Origin: JAUVXJ01 sp964577995
GTDB lineage: Bacteria; Chloroflexota; Anaerolineae; UBA7937; B3-Chlor
Direction of reading: 5' to 3'
Assembly (NCBI GenBank): GCA_964577995.1
Contig: CAZOBP010000040.1
Coordinates: forward strand, 1 to 19,379
DNA: 19,379 nucleotides
Shown: in pieces, positions 7,284 to 14,095 of the stretch
Layout: each line of letters begins with the position of its first letter
Numbering within the stretch: position 1 is the first letter of the stretch
Program-made: the position numbers and the translations under genes
The notes under the pieces: model-generated
Told to the model about the DNA's origin: nothing
Databases searched by the model: none
What the model saw: only the letters and a program-made list of their open reading frames with translations

Positions 7284-7922
7284 TCAGGCTGCCTTCACCC
7301 AAGAGCCAGGCGCTTCCTTGCTCCAGATCTCCCTCGCCTTCTCCAGGTCTGCCTGGCTGTTGATGTTGAAGAAGGACAGGTGATCGGGATCGAAGATCTC
7401 GATCACCTCTTGCTCCACGTATCCCACTCGCACAGCGGGGAACAAACCGGTGATCTGCAGGTCTCCAGCCTGCAATTGCCTGTCGATGTGAGGAAGACAG
7501 CTCTTGGCATAGATGGCGTGTAGTGCTTCCACGTACTGAGCTAGCCGGGGAATCACTACATCGTGCGCGGGTGCCAAGCTCTGCATGTAGCGGAGGAGTG
7601 ACACGTTCAGGAAGGGCATGTCGCAGCCCACGACGACACTGTGGGAGTTGCTCGCTGCTTGCAGCCCGGAGTATATGCCACCCAGTGCTGCCTTGCCCGG
7701 GTACACGTCTGCGACGACAGTGGCCTCCAGGTGCTCGTACTGATCAACGTCATTGGTGACGATTATGATCTCTTCGCTCACCTGGGCCAGTCTGTCGATG
7801 ATCCTCTCTATCAGGGACTGGCCGTTGGCTTTCAGGAAAGCTTTGTTCCGCCCGAGACGGGTGCTGCGGCCCCCCGCCAGGATCAGCGCACTAATGGGGC
7901 CGACCCGCATCGCCTTTTCCAT
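7284..7922 (-). CDS. mobA: Molybdenum cofactor guanylyltransferase MobA
   Basis: MobA transfers a nucleotide (GMP in the classic enzyme) to molybdopterin to form the dinucleotide cofactor. The 212-aa protein has the nucleotide-binding signature LAGGRSTRLGRNKAF (15-29), a GGIYSGL segment near 81-87 and the metal-binding CDMPF (100-104). These match MobA better than the cytidylyl-transferring MocA, whose signature usually reads LAAG...LLP. GAGG lies 6-7 nt before the ATG at 7922, which supports that start over the internal ATG five codons in. An inverted repeat and a TATACT box lie just upstream. The hydroxylase gene follows after a structured 163-nt gap. Xanthine-dehydrogenase-type enzymes in E. 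coli use the CMP form, so nucleotide specificity is worth testing. Confidence 0.92.
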   Translation of the reverse strand: MEKAMRVGPISALILAGGRSTRLGRNKAFLKANGQSLIERIIDRLAQVSEEIIIVTNDVDQYEHLEATVVADVYPGKAALGGIYSGLQAASNSHSVVVGCDMPFLNVSLLRYMQSLAPAHDVVIPRLAQYVEALHAIYAKSCLPHIDRQLQAGDLQITGLFPAVRVGYVEQEVIEIFDPDHLSFFNINSQADLEKAREIWSKEAPGSWVKAA

Positions 7923-7942
7923 GTATGCCCTCGCGCGGTGGT

Positions 7943-7976
7943 GGACTGAGACTACAGTTCAAGTATACCTCAGTCC
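7943..7976. repeat. 8-bp inverted repeat around a TATACT box before mobA
   Basis: GGACTGAG (7943-7950) and CTCAGTCC (7969-7976) are perfect inverted arms with an 18-bp spacer. The spacer contains TATACT on the minus strand (7967-7962), a good -10 hexamer 40 nt before mobA, though I see no good -35 box. The arrangement could be an operator over a mobA promoter or an RNA hairpin between two operon genes. Confidence 0.4.
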
Positions 7977-8001
7977 TCTGTGTGTAGCTAGACCTGGAGC
8001 T

Positions 8002-9294
8002 CTACTGGCCCACAGCCGCCACTGCGAAGGCACGCAGAAACGCCTGAGTACTCCGGTCGGCGGCGCTGAAACGGCCCTTCAGACGGGCGTTACGCTCCAT
8101 CTTTCGCCCCCTGGCCTCCTGCCATCGCTTCTGGTACTCTCCGAGGATTCTCGAGGAGGCGTTTCCCTGTTCCACCGCTTTGGCAGCTACCTCCGCGGCT
8201 AGCTGCCCGGCGATCATGGCGTTGGCGATACCCCCGCCAGTGAGGGGATCAGCTTGCCTTGCCGCGTCTCCGACCAGCATCAGCCCGTCACTCACTATGT
8301 GGTCCGCGGCCACTCCGACCGGTACGTTCCCTGTGGTCAAGGTGACAGGGCTCCCCTGCTCGAGCCAACGCTGCTGACTGATGAAACGGACCAGATATTC
8401 CAGTGCCGAGGTCTCTGCCAGGTCGGCCTGTACACCTACGCCCACGTTTGCGCTGCGGTCGCCCTTGGGGAAAACCCAGGCGTAACCGCCCGGGGCAAGG
8501 CGTGCACCCAGATAGTAGTAGCAGCACTGAGGATCGAGGTCAAGGCCTGTCAGCATGTACTGGGCGCACGTCAGGCAGTCGCTTGATCTCAAGCGGCAGT
8601 CGAGGCCGGCCCACTGTCCCACCCTGGACTCCACTCCGTCGGCACCAATGACTACCCTCGCTTCGATGTCCATCCGTGTGCGGCCATCGAACGCCGTGAC
8701 CCCCTTCACCTTGCCCTGCTCCTCGATCAGCCCCACGACGCTGGTCTTCACCAGGCAGCGGGCTCCAGCGGCCACTGCTTGCTCCCCCAATGCTCTGTCG
8801 AAGACCCGCCGCTCGAGTATGTACCCTACCTCCTCGCCTTCGAGTGAGCGGGTCTCGCCCGTCTCCGCCATCGTGATCTGCGACTTGCTCACCCGCGCCG
8901 ATATCCACCGCTCCGCCGGTTCCAGGAACCGTGAGAGCATCTCGCGGTTGATTCCCTCAGCACACCGCACGGGGCTCCCTATCTCCTGTCGCTTCTCGAG
9001 AAGGAGCACCGACAAGCCTCGTTCGGCCGCGAACCGAGCAGCGGTGGCGCCGGCAGGGCCCGCCCCTACGACGACGACGTCATAGGCGGATCGGACGTGC
9101 TTTGGAGCAGTGGGTATCTCTGGTTCCGACGTCAGTGCGCCCACGGAGCAGCCACCTATACACAGGCCACACTCCGTGCAGAGTTCATGGTCGATGACGA
9201 GCCTGGTCTCTGCAAGCACTAGTGCCCCAGAGGGGCACATGCTCACGCAGCCGCCGCAATAAGTGCACAGCTCCCGTCGCAGCACTGGCGTCAA
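8002..9294 (-). CDS. Geranylgeranyl reductase family flavoprotein with N-terminal 2x[4Fe-4S] ferredoxin domain
   Basis: This 430-aa protein starts with a bacterial-type two-cluster ferredoxin domain (C10, C13, C16, C20 and C39, C42, C45, C49), followed by an FAD Rossmann fold with GAGPAGATA (78-86) and a geranylgeranyl reductase body with the SPVRCAEG motif (107-114) and a late GDAARQADPLTGGGI flavin-contact motif. Relatives saturate prenyl double bonds in archaeal lipids, chlorophyll or quinone tails. The fused ferredoxin probably feeds electrons directly to the flavin, which would be inference. The start is TTG at 9294, set by GGAGG (9301-9305) with 6-nt spacing. It lies downstream of acpP and upstream of mobA, while isomerase and C20 prenyl synthase genes lie across the divergent promoter. 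A quinone-tail reductase or an unrelated flavin oxidoreductase of the same superfamily is an alternative. Confidence 0.87.
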   Translation of the reverse strand: MTPVLRRELCTYCGGCVSMCPSGALVLAETRLVIDHELCTECGLCIGGCSVGALTSEPEIPTAPKHVRSAYDVVVVGAGPAGATAARFAAERGLSVLLLEKRQEIGSPVRCAEGINREMLSRFLEPAERWISARVSKSQITMAETGETRSLEGEEVGYILERRVFDRALGEQAVAAGARCLVKTSVVGLIEEQGKVKGVTAFDGRTRMDIEARVVIGADGVESRVGQWAGLDCRLRSSDCLTCAQYMLTGLDLDPQCCYYYLGARLAPGGYAWVFPKGDRSANVGVGVQADLAETSALEYLVRFISQQRWLEQGSPVTLTTGNVPVGVAADHIVSDGLMLVGDAARQADPLTGGGIANAMIAGQLAAEVAAKAVEQGNASSRILGEYQKRWQEARGRKMERNARLKGRFSAADRSTQAFLRAFAVAAVGQ

Positions 9295-9333
9295 ATCAGG
9301 CCTCCTTCAGCATGCGGGCCAGGTACGAAGAAA

Positions 9334-9353
9334 GGGATGCCCATGGGCATCCC
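9334..9353 (-). terminator. Perfect 20-bp palindrome downstream of acpP
   Basis: GGGATGCCC and GGGCATCCC form a perfect dyad centred on AT. In RNA this gives an 8-bp stem with a 4-nt loop, extendable by flanking A-T. On the minus strand it is followed by TTTCTT, so it resembles a Rho-independent terminator for acpP. The next gene starts only 40 nt later without an obvious promoter, so it may be a partial terminator that lowers expression of the reductase relative to acpP. Confidence 0.6.
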
Positions 9354-9381
9354 TCCTCTTGGTCAGAGACATGAGGATACG

Positions 9382-9666
9382 CTACGCCAGACCTTCCTCT
9401 GCGATGCGCTTCTCGATGTAGGCTACCGCCTGACCCACGGTGGTTATCCCTTGCGCCGCTTCGTCGGAGATTTCCACTGTCTGGCCGAATCTCTCCTCGA
9501 AGTACTCCTCAAAGGCCATGATTAGTTCGACGAGGTCAAGGGAGTCGGCCTCGAGGTCCTCCTTGAAGCTAGCCTTTGGCACCACCTTGTCCTCAGACAC
9601 GCCCAACTGCTCGATAATGATCGCCTTGATCACAGAGAAGACGTCTCCCTCAAGCGCTTCGCCCAT
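9382..9666 (-). CDS. acpP: Acyl carrier protein
   Basis: A small acidic carrier of acyl chains on a 4'-phosphopantetheine arm, used in fatty acid or related synthesis. I choose ATG 9666 (94 aa), because GGGGGTGA lies 5 nt upstream; a longer reading from 9711 would add 15 basic residues not seen in the family. The attachment Ser is S42 in EADSLDLVEL, and the helix II region EEYFEERFGQTVEISDEAA is typical. It is slightly longer than the usual 77-85 aa at both ends. It has its own strong promoter (9714-9742) and is followed by a probable terminator. No fatty-acid synthase genes are adjacent, so it could be the house-keeping ACP or one dedicated to another pathway. Confidence 0.93.
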   Translation of the reverse strand: MGEALEGDVFSVIKAIIIEQLGVSEDKVVPKASFKEDLEADSLDLVELIMAFEEYFEERFGQTVEISDEAAQGITTVGQAVAYIEKRIAEEGLA

Positions 9667-9713
9667 TACTGTCACCCCCTTCTTGCTCTCCGTTTCTCTG
9701 CCTAGTCTCATCT

Positions 9714-9742
9714 AGTATAGCAGCGTTCGACGCGGTAGTCAA
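9714..9742 (-). promoter_or_regulatory. Sigma-70-type promoter for acpP
   Basis: On the minus strand TTGACT (9742-9737) and TATACT (9719-9714) are separated by exactly 17 bp, each one mismatch from consensus. The predicted start near 9707 gives a leader of about 40 nt. The -35 box lies back to back with that of the plus-strand promoter. Confidence 0.8.
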
Positions 9743-9749
9743 GCTTGAC
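9738..9749. repeat. Palindrome GTCAAGCTTGAC joining two divergent -35 boxes
   Basis: This 12-bp perfect dyad contains the inner parts of the TTGACT box of the acpP promoter and the TTGACA box of the isomerase promoter, separated by two bases. It could simply result from two opposed -35 hexamers or be a shared operator. RNA polymerase could hardly occupy both promoters at once. Confidence 0.7.
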
Positions 9750-9773
9750 AACAGACTTCAGAACGCTGATAAT
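9745..9773 (+). promoter_or_regulatory. Sigma-70-type promoter for the isoprenoid operon (fni and prenyl synthase)
   Basis: TTGACA (9745-9750), a perfect -35 box, is followed after exactly 17 bp by GATAAT (9768-9773), one mismatch from the -10 consensus. Transcription should begin near 9780, about 55 nt before the isomerase ATG. It is among the strongest-looking promoters in the window. Confidence 0.82.
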
Positions 9774-9835
9774 AGGCCACACTACCTCGAAATCTATGAA
9801 CACCACGGGGTCTTGGAAGTTACGAAAGAGCGCTT

Positions 9836-10864
9836 ATGCATCAGCAGAGAAAACTCGAGCATCTGCGCATCTGTCTGGACAAGGCTCCCCAATCCAGCGA
9901 GCTCACGAGCGGTTTGGAGCAGTACAGATTCCTCCACCAAGCGCTCCCCGAGATTGACCTCCACGAGGTGGACACCTCCTGCACGCTCTTAGGGAAGAGC
10001 CTGCGCGCCCCACTCATCATCTCATCCATGACGGGCGGGACGGCCGAAGCCGAGCAGATCAATCTGACTCTGGCTGGGGCCGCTCAGGAGGCGGGTGTGG
10101 CGATGGGTGTGGGATCGCTGCGAGCAGCTCTCGAGGAGCCGGCGGTCGCCCGCACCTACCAGGTGAGAGGTGTCGCCCCAGACATTCTGCTGCTCGCCAA
10201 CCTGGGTGCGGTCCAGCTCAACAGTGGCTATGATGTTGAGGATTGCCAGAGGGCGGTGGAGATGATCGGCGCGGACGCTCTCATCCTGCATCTGAACCCG
10301 TTGCAGGAGTGCCTGCAACGCGGTGGCAACACCAACTTCAGCTCTCTGCTGAGGAAGATCGAGGAGGTCTGCCACTATCTGTCCGTTCCTGTTGTCGTCA
10401 AGGAAGTCGGTTGGGGAATCTCATCCAGAGTGGCGGAGTTGCTGCGGGACATGGGGATCGCTGCCATAGACGTAGCAGGCGCGGGGGGCACCTCGTGGAG
10501 CGCCGTGGAGCGGCAGAGAGCTCCGGACGAGAAGACCAGCAACGTGGCGCAGTCCTTTGCCGAGTGGGGCATCCCCACCGCAGAGTCCATCGTCATGGTA
10601 CGAGAGGGTGCGCCTGGAATGACCGTCATTGGCAGCGGGGGCATACGTACGGGCATCGATGTGGCCAAGGCTATCGCCCTCGGTGCCCACGCTACCGGCA
10701 TAGCCACACCCTTCTTGGCCCCCGCGACAGACGGCTGCGCTGCGGTGATGACCAAGCTGCAGGAGATCATTGAGGAACTACGCATAGCCATGTTCTGCGT
10801 CGGTGCCCAGAACCTGGATTCACTGAGTGACACGCCTCTGCTGCAACGCATGGATCGGGCCTAG
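9836..10864 (+). CDS. fni: Type 2 isopentenyl-diphosphate delta-isomerase
   Basis: This FMN- and NAD(P)H-dependent enzyme interconverts isopentenyl and dimethylallyl diphosphate, supplying the starter unit for prenyl chains. The 342-aa length is typical. Family signatures include RKLEHL (5-10), MTGGT (65-69), GVGS (91-94), HLNPLQE (152-158), KEVGWGIS (189-196) and DVAGAGGTSW (212-221), all on a TIM-barrel fold related to FMN-dependent oxidoreductases. A modest GAAAGAG (9825-9830) precedes the ATG by 5 nt. It begins an operon with the prenyl synthase 6 nt downstream, expressed from the 9745-9773 promoter and divergent from acpP. Confidence 0.95.
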   Translation: MHQQRKLEHLRICLDKAPQSSELTSGLEQYRFLHQALPEIDLHEVDTSCTLLGKSLRAPLIISSMTGGTAEAEQINLTLAGAAQEAGVAMGVGSLRAALEEPAVARTYQVRGVAPDILLLANLGAVQLNSGYDVEDCQRAVEMIGADALILHLNPLQECLQRGGNTNFSSLLRKIEEVCHYLSVPVVVKEVGWGISSRVAELLRDMGIAAIDVAGAGGTSWSAVERQRAPDEKTSNVAQSFAEWGIPTAESIVMVREGAPGMTVIGSGGIRTGIDVAKAIALGAHATGIATPFLAPATDGCAAVMTKLQEIIEELRIAMFCVGAQNLDSLSDTPLLQRMDRA

Positions 10865-10870
10865 GGGGAA

Positions 10871-11887
10871 ATGGCATTCGAGAACGCTGAACCGTATCTG
10901 ACGGCCATCGAAGTAGAGATGAGAGACTCCATGGCCGTCACCGATTTGGCGTTGGCGCCGTACTACGGCATGATATCCTACCACCTGGGTTGGGTGGACG
11001 AGGACTTCTCTCCGAGCGACCGAGGAACCGGCAAGCGGTTGCGTCCCCTGCTGTGCCTGCTTTCCTGCGAGGCGAGTGGTGGCGACTGGCACCAGGCACT
11101 CCCAGCTGCAGTGGCCATGGAGCTCATCCATAATTTCTCCCTCATTCACGACGACATCGAGGATAACAGTCTCCAGCGACGTCACCGGCCGACGCTGTGG
11201 AGCCTATGGGGTCAGGCACAGGCTATCAATGCGGGAGACGGGCTGTTTTCCATCAGCCGGCTGGCCTTGCAGCGCCTCACGCACAGGGGCGTCTGTCCGG
11301 ACAAGGTCGTGCGCGCCTTCCGACTGGTCGATGAGACCTGCCTGGATCTCACCGAGGGGCAGTACCTCGATCTGGCCTTCGAAGCAGAGGACTCGGTGAC
11401 GGTTGAGATGTACATGGAGATGATCGGCAAGAAGACCGCTGCGCTGATGGGGTGTGCCACGCAGATGGGGGCGGTTCTAGCCACCGACGACGAGCCCGTC
11501 ATTGAGGCCTATGGGGCCTTCGGATACCAGCTGGGGCTGCTCTTTCAGATCGTGGACGACATCCTCGGTATCTGGGGCGTTGGAGACACCACAGGGAAGG
11601 CTGTCGGCGAGGATATCGCGAACAAGAAGAAATCGCTACCGGTTGTCTACGCCCTCCAGAAAAGTCCGAGTCTTCGCGAGATCTATCGTGAGGAGCAGAT
11701 GGACCTTGCCCAGCAACTGGCCGTCATGGAGAGTCTGGAGGAGGTCTCTGCACGGAAGTATGCTCAGGAACTGGCCGCTCGCCACATGGACCTGGCCCTA
11801 GATAGCTTGGAACGCATGCGGACGGAGAATTCAGCTCAAGCCAGCCTCAAGGAGATAGCCAAGTACCTGTTGGAGAGGCAGTCCTAG
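10871..11887 (+). CDS. Polyprenyl synthetase, probably geranylgeranyl diphosphate synthase
   Basis: This all-alpha trans-prenyltransferase (338 aa) condenses isopentenyl units onto an allylic diphosphate. It has GKRLRP (54-59), the first aspartate-rich motif DDIED (94-98) and a second motif in the form DDILG (229-233). Chain length in this family depends on residues just before the first motif; here Phe89 is at position -5, as in archaeal C20 synthases, and no aromatic residue is at -4. I therefore infer geranylgeranyl diphosphate as product, matching the nearby geranylgeranyl-reductase-like protein. The ATG is 6 nt after the isomerase stop, with GGGGG immediately before it. The stop shares the CTAG at 11884-11887 with the convergent hemW. 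A longer-chain quinone-tail synthase cannot be excluded. Confidence 0.88.
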   Translation: MAFENAEPYLTAIEVEMRDSMAVTDLALAPYYGMISYHLGWVDEDFSPSDRGTGKRLRPLLCLLSCEASGGDWHQALPAAVAMELIHNFSLIHDDIEDNSLQRRHRPTLWSLWGQAQAINAGDGLFSISRLALQRLTHRGVCPDKVVRAFRLVDETCLDLTEGQYLDLAFEAEDSVTVEMYMEMIGKKTAALMGCATQMGAVLATDDEPVIEAYGAFGYQLGLLFQIVDDILGIWGVGDTTGKAVGEDIANKKKSLPVVYALQKSPSLREIYREEQMDLAQQLAVMESLEEVSARKYAQELAARHMDLALDSLERMRTENSAQASLKEIAKYLLERQS

Positions 11888-13032
11888 TCTGGCGCGGCCG
11901 GCAAGAAGCACTCGAAGACCTCGTTGCCGAGGAGCCGTCCTCGGGCGGTCAGACGAATCCCACTGGCTTTGGCGTCCAGCAGACCGAGGTCGATCAGCTT
12001 CCTTATCTGCTCCCCATAGGCCCGGACCGCAGAGACCCCAAAGCGATCTTCGAAGTCGCGGAACATGACTCCCTCGCACATCCGCAAGCCCAGGATCATC
12101 GTCTCGCTCATCTCCGCTGTCTCGTCGATCCTCTCCCTGCCAGCCTGCGGCTCCTGACCGTCCATCACGCGCTGCACGTACTCCTTTGGTGAAAGCGAAT
12201 TGTAGTACCGGGATCTGCCGTAGAAAGAGTGAGCCCCGGCGCCGAAGCCGACGTAGGGCAGATTGCGCCAGTAGGTGATGTTGTGCTGGCACTCCCGACC
12301 TGCCAGGGCCCAATTGGAGATCTCATAGTGCTGATATCCTGCATCAGCCAGTCTCTCTTCAGCGCAGATGTACATGTCGGCGGCCAGATCGGGGTCAGGA
12401 GACGGGAGCTCCCCCCGGGAGATCGACTCAGCTAGCGGGGTGCCTTCCTCGACCGTGAGGCAGTACAGGGACAGATGCTCCGGATAGAGCTCAATCGCTT
12501 CTGACAGATCTGCGTTCCATCCCCCTAGCGTCTGCTTTGGAATGCCATAGATGAGGTCCAGGTTGACGTTGTCGAATCCAGCCCTGCGAGCCACGTAGTA
12601 GCCTCGTTTGACGTCGGCGGCAGTGTGAATCCGGCCCAGGAGCCTCAGCATACTGTCGTCGAAGCTCTGCGCCCCCAGGCTCAACCGGTTGACGCCTTGT
12701 GCTCGTAAGGCTGAAAGAGAGGTGGCGCTCACCGTCCCTGGGTTGGCCTCAATGCTGATCTCTGCTTCTGGTGCTGGGCTAAGGCTGTCCGTGCACGCTC
12801 TCAGGATCACACCTAGTAGCTCCACGCTGACGGCGGATGGCGTGCCACCTCCCAAATAGACCGAACTTGCCTGCACCGGCGGCCTGCTGCGGGCCCATAG
12901 CCTGATCTCCCTGACCAGAGCGTCGACGTACTCTCGGTGCAGGTGTTGAAGCCCGGCGTAGGAATTGAAGGTGCAGTAGTTACACTTGGCGACACAGAAG
13001 GGGATATGTATGTACACGCCTAGATGGTTCAT
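11884..13032 (-). CDS. hemW: Radical SAM protein HemW (HemN-like)
   Basis: HemW is a radical SAM protein that binds heme and is thought to act as a heme chaperone; it is often mislabelled as oxygen-independent coproporphyrinogen oxidase. From ATG 13032 (382 aa) the protein begins MNHLGVYIHIPFC, the usual HemW start, with the [4Fe-4S] cysteines C13, C17 and C20 in CVAKCNYC. The next residues are TF rather than the GC of true HemN. The VYLGGGTPS and IEANPGT motifs and the HNITYW heme-binding motif are present. A TTG at 13047 would add five residues; neither start has a clear Shine-Dalgarno sequence, and coupling to yqeB 24 nt upstream is likely. The 3' end overlaps the convergent prenyl synthase by 4 nt. 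Confidence 0.92.
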   Translation of the reverse strand: MNHLGVYIHIPFCVAKCNYCTFNSYAGLQHLHREYVDALVREIRLWARSRPPVQASSVYLGGGTPSAVSVELLGVILRACTDSLSPAPEAEISIEANPGTVSATSLSALRAQGVNRLSLGAQSFDDSMLRLLGRIHTAADVKRGYYVARRAGFDNVNLDLIYGIPKQTLGGWNADLSEAIELYPEHLSLYCLTVEEGTPLAESISRGELPSPDPDLAADMYICAEERLADAGYQHYEISNWALAGRECQHNITYWRNLPYVGFGAGAHSFYGRSRYYNSLSPKEYVQRVMDGQEPQAGRERIDETAEMSETMILGLRMCEGVMFRDFEDRFGVSAVRAYGEQIRKLIDLGLLDAKASGIRLTARGRLLGNEVFECFLPAAPD

Positions 13033-13056
13033 GGGGTCGCAACGCAAGACTAGGTT

Positions 13057-13863
13057 TCACGCGGATGGCGTACGCAGGAGACAGAGCACCGCCTCGAGGA
13101 CGCCGCCGCCGATGGCCAGAGCCTTGTCGGAGACGGTGAAGCAGTGATCTCTGATACCGCGAGGATCGACGTCTCCGACCTTCATGCCCTCGGTCACGGT
13201 CAACCCATCGGCCAGCAGTCCGCGGATCACCCCACCGATTTGCGCGACCACAGGGGAGCCATTCACCAGGGCTACCGCGTCCCCTGCCGCTACGGCATCT
13301 CCGATCTGCTTCCTGGTACGTAAAACGCCTGCTTGAGGAGCACGCAGCACCCTCTCTAGAGTGTACCCCATCACTTCGCCTGGGACGCCGGTGTCGGGGG
13401 CAGCGCTGCCGTCGAGAAGGACCCTGCCAAGGTAATGCCCGCGTTTCGTCTCCACGACGGCGTGCACATCCACTCCCGCCACGAATCCCGGGCCCAAGCC
13501 GATGACGACCGGCGCGTCTGTGATCTTGGTTCCCAGGTTCCGCTTGGCCAGAATGGCGTCCACGACGACGTCTGGTTGCCACTCGGCGATGGCCGCAGCC
13601 TGGGGATCCACCAGCACGGCAACCTCTTCGCTGCGCACAAGCGCGAGAGCCTGTTCAAGCGACTCGACCCTTCGGCCCACGATTCCCTCTATCTCCACGA
13701 CGCCCTCGTACACCGCAGCAGCGAAGGCCACAGCACGCCGAATGACCAGCGGCTGAGGGAGTTCGGTAACCACGACCTGCATACCTGCTCTGCGCAAGCG
13801 GTACACGACCCCGCTGGCCAAGTCTCCCCCTCCTCTGACCAAGACCTTGATGTTCTCCAGCAA
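13057..13863 (-). CDS. yqeB: YqeB/EF2563-type selenium-dependent molybdenum hydroxylase accessory protein
   Basis: This 268-aa protein belongs to a family known from genomes with selenium-dependent molybdenum hydroxylases; its biochemical role is unresolved but thought to concern making the selenium form of the cofactor. It starts with a Rossmann-like VRGGGDLASGVVYRL (9-23). The C-terminal half has two related segments, APQAGVLRTRKQIGDAV and IGGVIRGLLADGLTVTEGMKVGD, resembling biotinyl/lipoyl-type hammerhead repeats. I start at TTG 13863 because GGAGG lies 6 nt upstream. The frame stays open for another 191 codons, but that part is antisense to lpdD and unlike the family. hemW follows after a short gap. 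The nearby fused hydroxylase is a candidate client. Confidence 0.87.
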   Translation of the reverse strand: MLENIKVLVRGGGDLASGVVYRLRRAGMQVVVTELPQPLVIRRAVAFAAAVYEGVVEIEGIVGRRVESLEQALALVRSEEVAVLVDPQAAAIAEWQPDVVVDAILAKRNLGTKITDAPVVIGLGPGFVAGVDVHAVVETKRGHYLGRVLLDGSAAPDTGVPGEVMGYTLERVLRAPQAGVLRTRKQIGDAVAAGDAVALVNGSPVVAQIGGVIRGLLADGLTVTEGMKVGDVDPRGIRDHCFTVSDKALAIGGGVLEAVLCLLRTPSA

Positions 13864-13966
13864 CGTTGTCCTCCATTGAGTACATGCAAGGCGCTCGGGT
13901 GCCCACAACCGTGGTTTTTCCACGCGTCGGCCGAGCTCCTGGCGTGGTTCGTCGATAGTACACTCC

Positions 13967-13972
13967 ATTATA
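13967..13972 (-). promoter_or_regulatory. Candidate -10 box for the yqeB-hemW operon
   Basis: A perfect TATAAT reads on the minus strand about 105 nt before the yqeB start. The hexamer 17 bp upstream (TGGCCT, 13995-13990) matches the -35 consensus at only three positions. The predicted leader includes a 5-bp hairpin with a T5 loop in the plus sequence (13910-13924). Confidence 0.4.
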
Positions 13973-13995
13973 AGCCTGCCAGCTTCAGAAGGCCA

Positions 13996-14025
13996 TTGGA
14001 CAACCTGTCTGCTGCGGGCTATAAT
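13996..14025 (+). promoter_or_regulatory. Sigma-70-type promoter for lpdD-ubiX
   Basis: TTGGAC (13996-14001) is followed after 18 bp by a perfect TATAAT (14020-14025). Transcription should start near 14032. This explains why the ATG at 14024, lying inside the -10 box, cannot be the lpdD start and supports ATG 14096. Confidence 0.72.
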
Positions 14026-14095
14026 GCGTCCTTGGGGTGCATCTTTCCAGAAAGGCCCGGGCTTGGTCTGGATCGGCCGGGTGGAAGAGTGCCAG

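Noticed and set aside
7108..7302. 64-aa minus-strand frame between mobA and the hydroxylase
   Set aside because: It overlaps both flanking genes and the structured leader and has no family resemblance.
9667..9711. Acyl carrier protein starting at 9711
   Set aside because: The extra residues cover the Shine-Dalgarno region and the predicted transcription start near 9707; ATG 9666 is well placed.
14024..14095. Longer lpdD start at ATG 14024
   Set aside because: This ATG lies inside a perfect TATAAT box; ATG 14096 has a ribosome binding site and the family's length.
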